Below, piece by piece: positions 10,275 to 21,445 of a DNA stretch of 64,000 bases. A model generated the notes under the pieces. It saw only the letters and a list, made by a program, of their open reading frames with translations. It was not told the origin of the DNA and did no database searches. The stretch lies in NCBI RefSeq assembly GCF_040712315.1, contig NC_134021.1:32895501-32959500 (forward strand). Direction: 5' to 3'. Origin of the DNA: Castanea sativa. Lineage: Eukaryota; Streptophyta; Magnoliopsida; Fagales; Fagaceae. The translations under genes were made by a program, and so were the position numbers. Positions within the stretch are counted from its first letter, which is position 1. Each line of letters starts with the position of its first letter.

Positions 10275-11965
10275 AAGCTACCTTTCTTTCTTCTTTACCC
10301 CTGCATGTTTGAAGGCTTCCTTTTTTCTATTCTTTTTTGTTACTTAGTCTTTACATCAGGTTATGTTTGAAAGGAAGGGTGGGGAGAATGGGAAAGAAGA
10401 GAGAGGCAGGGGAATAGGGAACCCTACATTTGCTTTGTCGTTTTATAATAGAGATTTGATAATCGTACTTTTCTTTGTTAAACTTGAGCAAATATTTGTA
10501 ATACCCATATTATTTGGATAAGTTTATTTTGTAGGCCTATGTAGACTCCCACCTCAAGTTTTTATTAAGTCAAATTGGGTCATTAAAGTGTTTTATATAA
10601 TGTTATACTTTTGATGTATAATGTAATACTTTTATATCATCCTCTGATCATGATGAATGGTATAAACTTTATATTTTTCGTTTTTTGGATACAGTACCGG
10701 CTTTATAAAAAGCTTTATTAGAATCCATTAACAGTTTAACAAACTGTTTATAACAAACAATAATATCTAAAAACCACATCTCTCTTTTATCTCATAAAAA
10801 AACGAGGAGCAGATCGAATCCTATCAATTTGGTGGCCTGTATGGTGTGATAAAGGCTAACATTCTCTGAATCACATATAACGAGAAACAAAATTTACTTC
10901 AGTATAAAATTTTGCCAAGCGGATGATTTTAACACTGTATGGTTGAAGCCATTGCCCTGGAAAATGGTATCATTCTTGCTCATGAGATGAACATCCCCCC
11001 GTGTCATATTTGAATCGGACTCCCTCTCTATAGTGCAATCTGTTAATGCAAAAGAAAACAGGAGGAACGCTCGGTCACATCTTCGGCGGAATCCATAGCT
11101 CTCTTCTCTCCTTCAGCAGCTGGAGCCTTCATCATCTGAAACAGACATAGCAGAGCAGCCCATGAACTCGCCCAACTTGCCAAATCTGCGGGTACTACGA
11201 AAGGAACCATGCCCCCACTGCCCCAGTCCCTGCTCTACCCAGACCCCCCATAAGCATTGTAAAGACATCTTGAGCTTCATTTGCTCTCTCTGCTGTACTT
11301 CCTTTTCTTCTTGATGAATGAATGAAAGTTTCCCTTCAAACAAAAAAATAACTCCAGTGTAGTTTCTAGAAATTTTTTTTATCTATATTAAAATGAAAAG
11401 ATTAGATTTTATTGTGTCATAAAAAACTTAAATAGAAACCAAAATAGTGATAATCAACTTTTATTGAAATTTTGATGAAATAGTAAAATTCAATCCACAC
11501 ATTTCAAAATGAATGGAAAAGACTTCAAGTAATTCATTAAGGGATTGCCCCAACAAATTTTTTTTTTTTTTTAAATCTTAATCCATCAAGTGGATGTTAA
11601 AGCAAAAATAATTTTAAGAAAAGACACTGATAGTGGTGGCATATCATACCTCCATTATCACGAAATTGATGATTGGATCATTTTCTGAGTATATCCAAAT
11701 TTTGCTACATAGCCAACTTTTTTTTTTTTGTTGAGAAACTGCTACATAGCCACCTAGAAACAAAGGGAAGATCCTCAAGACACAAACCCTCTTTAAGGGT
11801 AATCATAGAACAACACAAATTCTTAAAAAATAAATAAATAAAAGTAAAAAAAACATACAATTTAGACCGTGAACATAATAATGCAATAATCCAAGTCTCA
11901 ACATAAAATACATAACATCATAAACCAAGTTTTAAGCATTGAAAGACTACAAACCACCAAACATC
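10275..11965. other. MATE 3' UTR and gene-free DNA
   Basis: 10275-10520 looks like the former 3' UTR of the MATE gene. From about 10900 to 11345 the composition is less AT-rich, with an open minus-strand frame of 76 codons at 11113-11343 and another at about 10910-11060; neither resembles a family I know, and no codon pattern separates them from chance. 11350-11965 is AT-rich DNA leading to the 3' end of the hAT relic. Confidence 0.5.
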
Positions 11966-14562
11966 TCACACTACAAACATGTTATAAAACTTTCCCGAAT
12001 TGCCGCACTGTGAACAACTCAAACAACTAAAGCTATTCCATTCCAAAGGCTCAGTGTCATTACTTTCCTCGCCACGATCATCATAATCATCAAGAATTGT
12101 TTGGATTGTGCCACCTTCTAGCTTAGATGAAGACCCTACAAACGAAAAGAAACATACAAAAGAAAATAAACCTCATCAAATCATTAAAACGAAAAATATA
12201 TAATACAAATTTAATTTGATCACTAATTGAACTATTAGTTTAGTTACCTTTAATTTCATTTTGCAACCAATTTTGGGCACACATCAATGCCTCCAATGTC
12301 TTTGGATGAAGTCTATTACGGTGTGGACCCAACAATCGCTCATTAGTACTAAAAGGGGATTCTAAAGCAACTGTTGACACCGGAACAGCTAGAATATCCC
12401 TTGCAATGCGTTGCAAAGTAGGATACTTCACACCATTACCCTTCCACCATGACAAAATAACAAAATATCAAAATTTGGGGTTCTTGGCAACACTCCATCC
12501 TCAATGTAATGATCAAACTCTAATTTCACTACTAACAAACAAATCAAACTCATAAAGTGACTTAGATTGAGAACCCTTTGTCATACAGAATGAAGAATTA
12601 GCAAAAATGTCTTCTTTATCCATTTCCTTAGAATGGTACTGCTCAAGCAAGTCATAGAAAATTCTCCTAATCTTCTCAATTTCTTCATAAGCTGTGTTGC
12701 CATAAATTGTAGGGAAACACCATTCTAACAACTTCATCTTAAATCTTGGATCTAAGATAGTGGCGACACCCATGATACGGTCAACCACATTCCAATAACT
12801 ATCAAATTTTTCCAACATGTTTGATTCCATCTTCCTAATCGCCTCATTTGAAGATATGATACATTCAGATAACTTCATTTTCACTAGGTACACATAATGA
12901 AAATACATGCTAGCTTTAGGGTGGGTAGTACCAGAAACAAACTCCGTCACTACGTAAAATAATTCCAATGTACCACAAATATCTTTTACTACCTCCCAAT
13001 CAATCTCACCTAGTATGCAATTATAAGATGAATCACATTGTCTCAAGTGAAGAAAGACATCTTTATAAACTAAAGCAGTAGAAAGCATCAAATATGTAGA
13101 GTTCCAACGAGTCTTTGAATCAAGAATCAACTCTTTAGTGCTTGAAATATGTAATTGTCTTGCTGCTTCTCCAAATTTTTTATTTCTCTTTTTTTATGCT
13201 GTCCAAAAGAGTACACTTTCATGAATCTTGTCAATACTTTCACCAATAACATCCAAACCATCTTGAGCAATCAAATTAAAAATATACACAGCACAACGCA
13301 TATGCAACAATGATCCATGCAATATAAGTGAACTAATTTGAAACTTGTCCAAGAGAATTTTTATCATTGTATCAGTTGTATCATAATCATCCACAACCAC
13401 AGTAGATAACTTCCTATCAACATTCCATTCTAATAAGCAATCTAGAAGGGCATTAGAAAGAACTTCGTTTGTGTGCGGAGAAGGTACATAAATAAACCTA
13501 ATACAAACAAATCAAATAATTACTATATAACTTGATTAATATAATAATCAATGGTGGAATAAATATAATAGAATAGCTTAATAAATAAAAATGCACATAA
13601 AACAAATAAGTACCTCATAACCCGGCTTTCCAAAGTCCAAGAGTCATCAATATAATGTGCTTTGACAAGCATAAACTGTCTCCTTTTGTTGCTTGAAGTC
13701 CACATAGAAGTTGAGATTGCAATTCTACTTGGAATCTTCTCCAACTCCATAGAAGTCTTCCCCCTTTCATAATCATAAATTTTCAAAATGTCTCTCTTTA
13801 ATGTGTTTCTACAAACCATCTTAAATAATGGTTGAAGAGAAGCTGAAAATTCTCTAAAACCAATGTGTTCAACTATGTTTAGAGGGTACTCATGCAAGAT
13901 GACCATGTTCACAAGCTTCCTCCTCACTAAGTTTGGATCAAAATGATAACAGTCCATGCTCACTTGTTGTTTAGACTCACCAACCAAGTCCTTCTCTTCA
14001 ACTTTTCGTTTCTTACAATGATTCCATACAACCGATATTCTCTTTCCTTTACTATCATCTGACGGAATTTCAGTTGGACTAGAACAAGGAGTTGAATCAA
14101 CATCCTGGGTAGATGGCAGATCATCTACCAACTCCAGAGATGGACTACTCCAAATTGGTAGCGAATGTTTAGAGCTATCATTTCTAACATCATCACAAAA
14201 GTTATCAAATAAATATGTGAATTACTAATAATAATAACAATAATAATAATAACCAAAAAAATAGAATAGATTCATTCTATTGGCAATGACAAAAATAGAA
14301 TTCTTAAAAGACTTTAGATCTTCAGAAATTACTTTTTACTATTAAATAAACTCAAATCATTAATCACGAATCAACATAACAATTTCTCTTCACTAGTTTT
14401 GGCAACCAATTTTTGCCAAAAATTAATCTAAACATCACAATTCACGCAATTTAATTTGAAAAGAAATACTCATCTAGACACTTACCCTTCGCTGGGAGAT
14501 AACAATGGCAAGGCTGAGCCAGACAAGCACTCGTCATCTCTCATCTCTTCACTTTGATCCAT
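11966..14562 (-). pseudogene. hAT-family transposase relic (four exons)
   Basis: Transposase of the RICESLEEPER/Ac-like hAT superfamily, which cuts and pastes DNA leaving 8-bp duplications. Inferred exons on the minus strand: 14562-14486 (ATG, MDQSEEMRDDECLSG), 14183-13614, 13497 to about 12248, and 12135-11966 (stop TGA), with matching phases at the borders I checked. Hallmarks: IAISTSMWTSSNKRRQ (RNase H-like core start), LILDSKTRWNSTYLML, ATILDPRFKM and the C-terminal dimerisation block VPVSTVALESPFSTNERLLG. Breaks: TAA at 13194-13196, a frameshift near 12513 and an 8-bp insertion-type shift near 12455. The BED zinc finger usual near the N-terminus is missing between WNHCKK and YHFDPN. Terminal inverted repeats were not found. 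Confidence 0.85.
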
Positions 14563-14884
14563 GTGGAATTAATCCATGCGTGCAACAGCTAGAATGATAA
14601 GAGAACTAATTACAAACAAGCTTCAAAATTATATGACTATTAATTTTTGAGAAAACCATGCATAAACTTTGGGGTCCTAGGAAAGGCTATGAAAAAAAAA
14701 TTTATTTTGAATCATTCATACGTTATGTTGCAAGATAAACCTTAGTAGTGTATTTTTCAGCCAGGAAATGATCTCTGTTGCAACAAATGAGGCTTAGACA
14801 AATTCCTTGTCGTTTATAAGAAAATTGAATGAATACTAGATACTACAAAATTTTGAACTCTATATGGTCACAAAAATTTTAAAA
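14563..14884. other. gene-free flank between hAT relic and MITE
   Basis: Former upstream region of the hAT transposase. Nothing recognisable beyond AT-rich sequence; a terminal inverted repeat of the hAT element should lie here or in the next few hundred bases but I could not match one to the 3' side. Confidence 0.4.
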
Positions 14885-15270
14885 GGGTAATTACAAAATT
14901 ACCCCTGGGATTTGGGCTAATGCCCGGTACTATTTAGATTTTTCAAAAATATCTAATGTTATCCCTGAACACAAACACCATTTGAAAGTTTCACTGCTCC
15001 TCCAAGCCTTTTTTCTGTTTCTTTCTCCATCTTTGGCTATATCCATCTACTATTTACTACACAAACACTCCATTGTGCATATAACTGATATAAGTCACAA
15101 TACAGTTACTATGGGACTGCATTGTAGCAATTAAACTAAATTTTTGGGAAAATAAGTACAAAAAGTGTTAAGTGTGGTTTGTGCATAGAGTGAAAATTGG
15201 ATATTTTTGAAAAGTCTGGATAGTGCTTAGCACTAGTCGAAACCTTACGCATGGTTTTTTTATTTTACCC
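14885..15270. mobile_element. MITE with GGGTAA/TTACCC ends
   Basis: 386 bp bounded by GGGTAA (14885) and TTACCC (15270). The inner ends also match as inverted repeats: TTTTTCAAAAATATC (about 14939) pairs with GATATTTTTGAAAA (about 15200), and the segments between carry CTATTTAGA / CTATCCAGA. The flanks read TTTTAAAA on both sides, a possible 8-bp target duplication, although the sequence is self-complementary and so less informative. No coding content. Confidence 0.6.
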
Positions 15271-15786
15271 TTTTTAAAATCAAACCATCTAACTTCCATT
15301 TCAAATTTAACTATTAATAACAAATCATACAAAATCGTATCTTTATAGACAAAAATCTCAGCTCAAAACCTCTCATATTCAGACCCTAATGCCTTGTTTG
15401 TTCACTAAGAAAAATCATGCCAAAATGGAAAACTACCTAAAAATAATAATAAACCAACCATCCAACTTCCATTTCAAATTTAATTCAGAAAGCTATTCAT
15501 TTCTTGTATTTTCCTACAATCTCTTAGTAACCAAACAAGTTTAAATAAGCAAAATAACAAAATTGATCATGTAGAATATAAGACCAAAACCATATAATAG
15601 AACATAAAAATAAATAAATTCTTCAATTGAGCAACAATTATTCAGTAGGTGAATACTTCCATATGAAAAAATTAAAAAGAAAAAAAAAATTGAGCATTTT
15701 CATTACCTGAAAAATAACAAATGAATGGATGAAATTATAAACTAAGCATTAACTATACTTGTAGGCAGAATAGACTGAAAAGACTT
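15271..15786. other. AT-rich gene-free DNA
   Basis: No gene, RNA or element recognised. A phrase, CCAACTTCCATTTCAAATTTAA, is nearly repeated at 15287 and 15459, suggesting a small local duplication. Confidence 0.4.
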
Positions 15787-15825
15787 GTGTGTGTGTGGGG
15801 GGGTGGGGGTGGGGGGGGGGGGGGT
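15787..15825 (+). repeat. GT and poly-G tract
   Basis: (GT)n passes into G-runs broken by single T, ending in 14 G. G-runs spaced this way can form a quadruplex; the length is also prone to sequencing error. Confidence 0.85.
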
Positions 15826-15839
15826 GTTGTGGTGGAAGC

Positions 15840-16440
15840 CAACTACGCAAGCACATAGATAATGTGATGTAGGAGAATGTAAGCCCCAAGGGAACCATTA
15901 ATCATTTGTCTTTTATTTCTCTATGTTATGTTTAATTTATTGTTATGTCTTTATATTTTCAAAGGTCAAGACTTTTAATGAAGTTGGATGAACAGAAATT
16001 AATTGTTTTATGTAAGATAAACAACTAGGATTCTAGGGTTACTAGGCTGTTATAAACAGTCTCTTTGAGTCATAGGCAGGTTTTTCTTATCTATTATATG
16101 AAATTTCATCAAAAAAAAAAAAATATGAACTCTCATATTTGAATGTTTCTTGAACTCTTTGAACCTAGAAATTGATGTGATTGTTTAAAATCCAATCCTA
16201 TTATCTTAATCTTTGCTGTAATATAATTTTCTGTTAGAATTTTTTCTTAATCTTTTTTTTTGATAAGTAACAAAAATTTTATTAAAAAATAAAGAACAGC
16301 CAACCCGAGTAAGTGATTCAAAGCAAAAGATCATAAATCTGAGCCACAACTCAGATTTGAGTCAAAAATTGCAACATTAAGCTATGACTAGTCAATGATT
16401 GGTCATGGTAGAGAGTGTGGGCAAAGGAAATCAAGCTAAC
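15840..16440. other. gene-free DNA with two retroelement-tail-like sequences
   Basis: Two pieces resemble 3' tails of retroelements. One runs to a poly-A at 16111-16123 (plus strand). The other is T-rich at 16250-16260 followed by GATAAGTAACAAAAATTTTATT (split here only for description), a word typical of the reverse-oriented 3' ends of plant L1 elements. Neither has a coding body attached. Confidence 0.3.
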
Positions 16441-17968
16441 AGACAACCATGGCTAAGATGAGGTGTATAATTGAAGAATTTTGTGGATTGAACAAGCAAC
16501 AACAGAAACTAGCTCGAGCCTGAATGGAGATTCCAAAAGGTGACCACAAACGCTGGAAAATAGCTAAAGTAGATCTTGAGAACAAGAATGATAATATAAA
16601 AGAAGAAAACCCCTTTAATTCTTCTAGATGCCAGATCTGTAGAAGTTGCAACATGAGATGGATTAAAGGATGTGTGCAGTTGAATTTAAAGATCAAAATT
16701 TTGAAAGATATTGTGTTGTAGGCTGGGATTTTTCTCTGATCTATGATGTCTATTAATGATGGTGATTTATAGTTAAGTACTTTGCTACATATTAAAGAAA
16801 CTATTCAAGAGAGAATGCACAAACAGTATCAATGCAAGCCATAAGAGTGTTCTTTTCGACATGGAAGGTTTGCATACACATGTTGATTTAAATAACACAA
16901 TAGTGGTCAATGAGATTCCATTTGAAGTAAAAGTAGTGAGGTTTTAAAGGCCTAGGCATGAGTCTTTTAGTGTCAAAAAGGGAAAAATCTGTAATCTCTA
17001 CAATTCATGCAAATAAGGTTATTTTAGTACTCTAGTTGAGTCTAGAAATTTCTAGAAAATCTAAGGGGGTGTTTGGCAAGCTAGTGAATTACCAATTATA
17101 AATGTTAAACTATTATTAATAATAATTTTCACAACCTAATTAATTATGAATTAGCTTGTAACTCAGGTATACATTGATAGATTTAAAGATATACAATAAA
17201 ATATATAATATAATTTTTATATATATAATTTAAATATTATTGATAGTTATTTTTATATTTTGTTAACTCTTTTAAAAATTTTATAAGAATATTATTAGGT
17301 ATAAAATGTAAATTTTTCATTTTTTTAATTATTGTGAAGCACATTTTTTTTTTACAATTCATTTATTATAAACTCTTTGGTTTTTATATTTAATAACTCA
17401 TTTGAATGAATATTTATAATATGACCCTATATTTGATTCTAAAATTAAGAAATAAAACTTTTTAAAAATAAATAATTTAAGGCACATAATGCAAAATTGG
17501 AACTCTAATTTAGAATTTTAATTTAAGTTTCGCTTAATTTCACCTATTATAGGTAGGTACTTGGGGCTTGAATATAATAGATCTTTCATGACATTTAGGA
17601 CTAACAATGCTACACGGCAAACTGTAATTGGTCCACCTCATATATGTTTGGCATGTGTTAAATTTATTGCTAATATATAAGCATTAAATTTCACACCATT
17701 AAAATAATAAAAGTAATAATAATAATTCTGCACTTTATTTGCATCATTCAATGATTCCTACGTAAATTGATATTTTCCTAGCACTCTTTTTTTTTTTCTT
17801 TTTTTCTTTTTTTGTTCACGTATTGAGCAATGATGATTCAAAAAAAAAAAAAAAAAACATGTATTGAACAATGCAAGAAGATCAATGTAAATAAAATAAA
17901 CCCAAAGGCCAATCTAATTAAAACTATCAATTTAAATACAGCCCGCGATTTAATTAAAATTTACATGT
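16441..17968. other. AT-rich gene-free DNA
   Basis: Open frames at 16436-16721 on both strands overlap and resemble nothing known. At about 17066 the phrase GGGGGTGTTTGGCAAGC looks like the left terminus of a plant MITE, but no matching right terminus was found before 18 kb. The rest is low-complexity A/T with poly-A and poly-T runs at 17785-17858. Confidence 0.45.
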
Positions 17969-17985
17969 TACAAGTTAGAACAGTT
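17969..17985. repeat. target-site duplication of SINE (3' side)
   Basis: TACAAGTTAGAACAGTT, identical over all 17 bp to 18149-18165. It borders the T-rich (reverse tail) end of the SINE. Confidence 0.9.
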
Positions 17986-18148
17986 TTTATTTTTATTTTT
18001 ATATAAGATAAAATTTCTATTCTAACATAATCTAAATGTAAATGTGTGTGAAGTTTTCTCTTGGAGACTTGAACTCCGGCCCTTACCCCCCCCACTCTAC
18101 AAGCATTTATACATGTGGAGTGACCATCACACCAAGGATGTGCGATAG
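17986..18148 (-). mobile_element. tRNA-derived SINE
   Basis: A 163-bp element between two perfect 17-bp direct repeats. On the minus strand it begins CTATCGCACATCCTTGGTG and contains TGGTGTGATGGTCACT, which fits an RNA polymerase III box A, then GGAGTTCAAGTCTCC about 45 bp later, which fits box B, and it ends in an A/T-rich tail. This is the standard SINE plan: an internal pol III promoter, no protein, and mobilisation by a LINE. The family is not named because I cannot search for it. Confidence 0.85.
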
Positions 18149-18165
18149 TACAAGTTAGAACAGTT
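18149..18165. repeat. target-site duplication of SINE (5' side)
   Basis: Second, identical copy of the 17-bp repeat at 17969-17985. Identity over 17 bp suggests a fairly recent insertion. Confidence 0.9.
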
Positions 18166-18189
18166 GAGAGGAGTATAAAATTAACAGAA

Positions 18190-18340
18190 AATTATTAGGT
18201 ACTTCCAAAGTACTATAAATGTGTATTCCCTCCTCTCACATAAATAGTGGGTCCCACTATGAATTTAATTAGTGGAATTCACCATTCATGTGAGAGAAAG
18301 GAGTTCGCATTTATGATACTCTAAAAGTATACAAATTTTT
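18190..18340. mobile_element. short foldback MITE
   Basis: About 150 bp whose two arms pair imperfectly: GTACTTCCAAAGTACTATAA with the reverse complement of the GATACTCTAAAAGTATAC end, then TCCTCTCACATAAATAGTGG with the reverse complement of ATTCACCATTCATGTGAGAG. It directly follows the SINE. No clear target duplication. Confidence 0.5.
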
Positions 18341-18390
18341 TTTTAAATTAACATTCTATAGTGCATGCCTTGAACAACGTTCATCAATTT

Positions 18391-18410
18391 GGGGGAGGGG
18401 GGGGGGGGGG
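18391..18410 (+). repeat. poly-G tract
   Basis: GGGGGA followed by 14 G. A third G-rich homopolymer of this kind in the window (compare 15787-15825 and 45999-46012). Confidence 0.85.
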
Positions 18411-18429
18411 ATGTTCAAAATTGGGAAAC

Positions 18430-18900
18430 AAAAATAGTTGTCCATGAGTATGGAGATTATACAATTCAAGTAGGAAAAAATGCAATAAATTCAACTTTAT
18501 TGGATTCTATTAACCCACTTTACCCACCTTTGATTTCTTTTTCTCCCCTTTTTTTTTTTTTTTCATTTACATTTCTTTTATTCATTCTACATGTTTTGTT
18601 ACTGCGCTCATATGATTAATTAGCCGTTACATTCCCTTCAACTCCCAAAATTGACAGCAATAATTTAGTTGTTTGTATCTACGAGTATGGGTTTGGCCAT
18701 TATACAATTCAAGTGGGGGAAAAAAAAAAAGCAATAAATACAACTTAAATGGAATCTATTAACCCAACTTTGATTTGTTTTCTTGAAAAAAAAAATTGAT
18801 TCGTTTTCTCTCATTTTTACGTGAAATTATTAAACTTTTATTGCACTCATTCATATGATTAATTATCCGTTACATTTCTTTCAACTCCTAAAATCTGCAA
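18430..18900 (+). repeat. tandem duplication, about 240-bp unit
   Basis: Two diverged copies in tandem, about 18437-18660 and 18677-18897. Shared blocks in the same order include ATTATACAATTCAAGT, GCAATAAATWCAACTT, TCTATTAACCCA, CTTTGATTT, and CATATGATTAATTA followed by CCGTTACATT and TTCAACTCC. No coding potential seen. Confidence 0.8.
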
Positions 18901-19048
18901 TTCTGCACTCCTCCGCTTCCTATATCACTAAGATAACTAAAAACAGTATAAATATCTAATTTCCATTCTAGCATATATCCATAACTTCGTTCATCAACAC
19001 CACCATAAAAAGTCGTGGTAGATGTAGCTTGGAAATGAAGTCTATGGC

Positions 19049-20109
19049 TGTAAGGTTGAAATTTATCAACCATTGTGTTAGCTTTATTCCGTGCCAATTT
19101 GCTTGTAATTTAGCACTTAAAAACTCTGTATTTAAGTGGAATTCATGTAAGGGTAGTGTGTGAAAGAGTGTGAAGAAATGCTCAAGAATGTGCAGCAAAG
19201 CAGGGACTCGCGACTGGATCTCGCGGGTAGCTCACGGCTTGCAAGCCACCAAATGATGCACATGAGTGAAGCGTGCTGAGAAGTTGAACAGTCTGGCCAT
19301 TCTATTTGCTTGCAACTTGAATTCGCGACTCAGTCAAGTCGCGAGGCCAAGCTGCCAACTAGCCCTGTTTGGAAAAATCTGTCTCTTCGCATTCTTTTCT
19401 CACCCCAGTATAAATACCCCTTATGCCCACGAAATGTAGAGAGCTTTCAGAGAGAATTTTAAGAGAGAAAACCTAGAGAAAAACAAGATTACCTTATCCA
19501 CAATCTTCATATAGAGACTCTTCAAATTCCTCTACTCTCTTCCTCTCCATTGTTATATCCTTGAGAGGTCCATTACCAAAACATTTTCTCACCATACCCA
19601 CATCTGTGAGAAGGATGTTTGGTGCTTTGAGAAGCAGTTAAGAAGGGACCAATTTCATATTGGTTGATGCTATAGGCTGTAGCGGAATCCGATAAGCTAA
19701 AGAAGAAATAGGTTTGGTGTAACTTCGTTGGAGTAGAAGCTTGGAAGGCTTAGGTACACTGGGTAGATTAGGCTTGGAGGGTTTTTTGTTGTCCATGTAT
19801 CCCAACTACATTTTTTAGTGGATTATTGATCGCTGGGAAGGCGGCAGAGAGATTTTACGCCGAGGACTTCGGTTTCCTCTTCAATAACATATCGCCATGT
19901 TGTCCTTGTGTTTGCATCTCTCTTCCCTTAATCTTTGTCATTTAATTTCTGCTCTAGATGTGATTTTTTGGTTTAGATTGTGTTATCAATTCTGTTTTGG
20001 CTTATCTACATTTTCCGCACGTACATTGTTTGTCTATAAGTTTGAATTGATGATTTGTATTTTGGGGGTCTAAACGTTCAAAGGTGTTTTTACACGTTTT
20101 TAACTTTCA
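19049..20109 (+). mobile_element. solo LTR of a retrotransposon
   Basis: A 1061-bp unit that starts TGTAAGGTTGAAA and ends TTTTTAACTTTCA (TG...CA), flanked by ATGGC at 19044-19048 and 20110-20114, a 5-bp target duplication. It holds a TATA box (TATAAATA, 19409-19416) and no internal coding region follows, so it is a solo LTR left by recombination between two LTRs. The U5-like part contains the phrase GGAAGGCGGCAGAGAG that I associate with copia LTRs of trees; that link is from memory. Confidence 0.75.
19409..19416 (+). promoter_or_regulatory. TATA box of the solo LTR
   Basis: TATAAATA, 360 bp into the LTR and followed about 30 bp later by a purine-rich leader. This is the expected position of a retrotransposon promoter on the plus strand. 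Confidence 0.6.
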
Positions 20110-20267
20110 ATGGCTACATAGAGCAAGCGCTTGGGACATCCAAAAGCTCTTGGCCGATATGCGAGAATGGACGCAGTGTTCAATTAGGTGAATAGGAGAT
20201 GTATCATAATAGGTAGATAGCCATTTTTCACCATTGACTTTATTGGGGAAGTTGCTCAAGCCCTATG

Positions 20268-20272
<5 letters not shown>

Positions 20273-20310
<38 letters not shown>
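20273..20310. repeat. (TA)19 microsatellite
   Basis: Uninterrupted TA dinucleotide run of 38 bp. Confidence 0.95.
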
Positions 20311-20314
<4 letters not shown>

Positions 20315-20499
20315 TCAAACATTTAGTTTTTTTTTTTTAAAAAAAAAGATAATTACAATATACTACTAACCGGCTTGCAGCTCAAAATTATTGATCCACA
20401 ATAATCTTGATATTTTATTTACTTAAAACATGCTTTCAAGGATACACGTGTCAAGGTTGCCTGGTTGTCTCATTACCAATCACTCAAAGTATTTGTCCC

Positions 20500-20890
20500 T
20501 CACTTTTTTCTTTTTCTTTTTTGATGCAAAGCTTGAATTTGTATTCAATCAAGCAAAGAAAAGGAATTACAACAGAACGAAACAAAGAAGAAAACAAAGT
20601 CACTATTCAATACAATCAAACTGAGTTATTTCTTGCACTACCATAGGAAGGGCTCCTATCCACTCCTGCAAACCTTCATTTCTTCTTGCAAGATGAGCTA
20701 TCTCATGAGCAGCTCTATTGTAATTCTGTTTCTCCCTCACTTGCCACAATCACATCCCCCGTACTCGATTTCAAATTATGTGAGCCTACAACAAAGGAAT
20801 TGATTGACTGTTTCAAATGAATTGGGCGAGCTTGAAAGACCCTGAAGCTTGGTTGCCCAAGCATTTGATTCTTTAGAAGTCCAAGTTTTT
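20500..20890 (-). mobile_element. 5'-truncated LINE 3' end (RNase H tail)
   Basis: On the minus strand the sequence near 20740-20600 reads NYNRAAHEIAHLARRNEGLQ and EWIGALPM, the C-terminal RNase H motif seen in LINE-A (there NRATHELAREAKF). It then runs to a T-rich stretch (A-tail on minus) at 20505-20525. The portion up to about 20890 may continue the same domain. No endonuclease or RT precedes it, so this is a dead-on-arrival copy. Confidence 0.65.
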
Positions 20891-21384
20891 CTATGTATAT
20901 ACTTATTCAACCATGAGACCTTAACTTAAATTTTTTGTTATATCTTTGTTTATTGCTATTTTCTAGTAAAAAAAATTAATACTATATTTAACCTTTATGA
21001 GTAAAGATAAATTCACTTAAAATCAAATTAATAAAAGATTTCTTCATATCAATTACATATATAGAGCGTAAAACGAAAAAAAAAAATCAATTTTATTTAT
21101 TTTAAATGTGACATGTGTAAATAAGTTTAAATATAAGTGAGAATAGTGGTTTGATTATGACTTATTACGAAGAGATGTTTTTTAAGATTAAAAAGAAGTG
21201 TATATGTCCATGTGTTTATGATGACCAATTGCAAGAGCCAATTTTTGAATGAGAAAATGAGATTTGATTGAGAGATGGAATTAATTAAAAATTTCTTAAG
21301 TTAAAGATGAGAGTAAAAAAAAAAAAGTCTATGGATATCTTTTATAATTAGTTAAACATAGACCAACATCATTATCATAATTTA
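20891..21384. other. AT-rich gene-free DNA
   Basis: No recognisable gene or element. Confidence 0.4.
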
Positions 21385-21390
21385 CTATTA

Positions 21391-21444
<54 letters not shown>
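21385..21444. repeat. (TTA)n microsatellite
   Basis: About 60 bp of near-perfect TTA/ATT trinucleotide repeat, with one TTG interruption near its start. Confidence 0.95.

Positions 21445-21445
<1 letters not shown>

Noticed and set aside
11113..11343. Minus-strand frame of 76 codons with an acidic end
   Set aside because: No family, no start context, no exon partners; a chance frame in a less AT-rich patch is as likely.
18390..18410. G-rich run as a telomeric or quadruplex regulatory site
   Set aside because: A single homopolymer without promoter context; listed as a repeat only.
20273..21444. Possible CRISPR-like or regularly spaced array
   Set aside because: Only simple microsatellites are present; no spaced direct repeats, and the DNA is plant nuclear.
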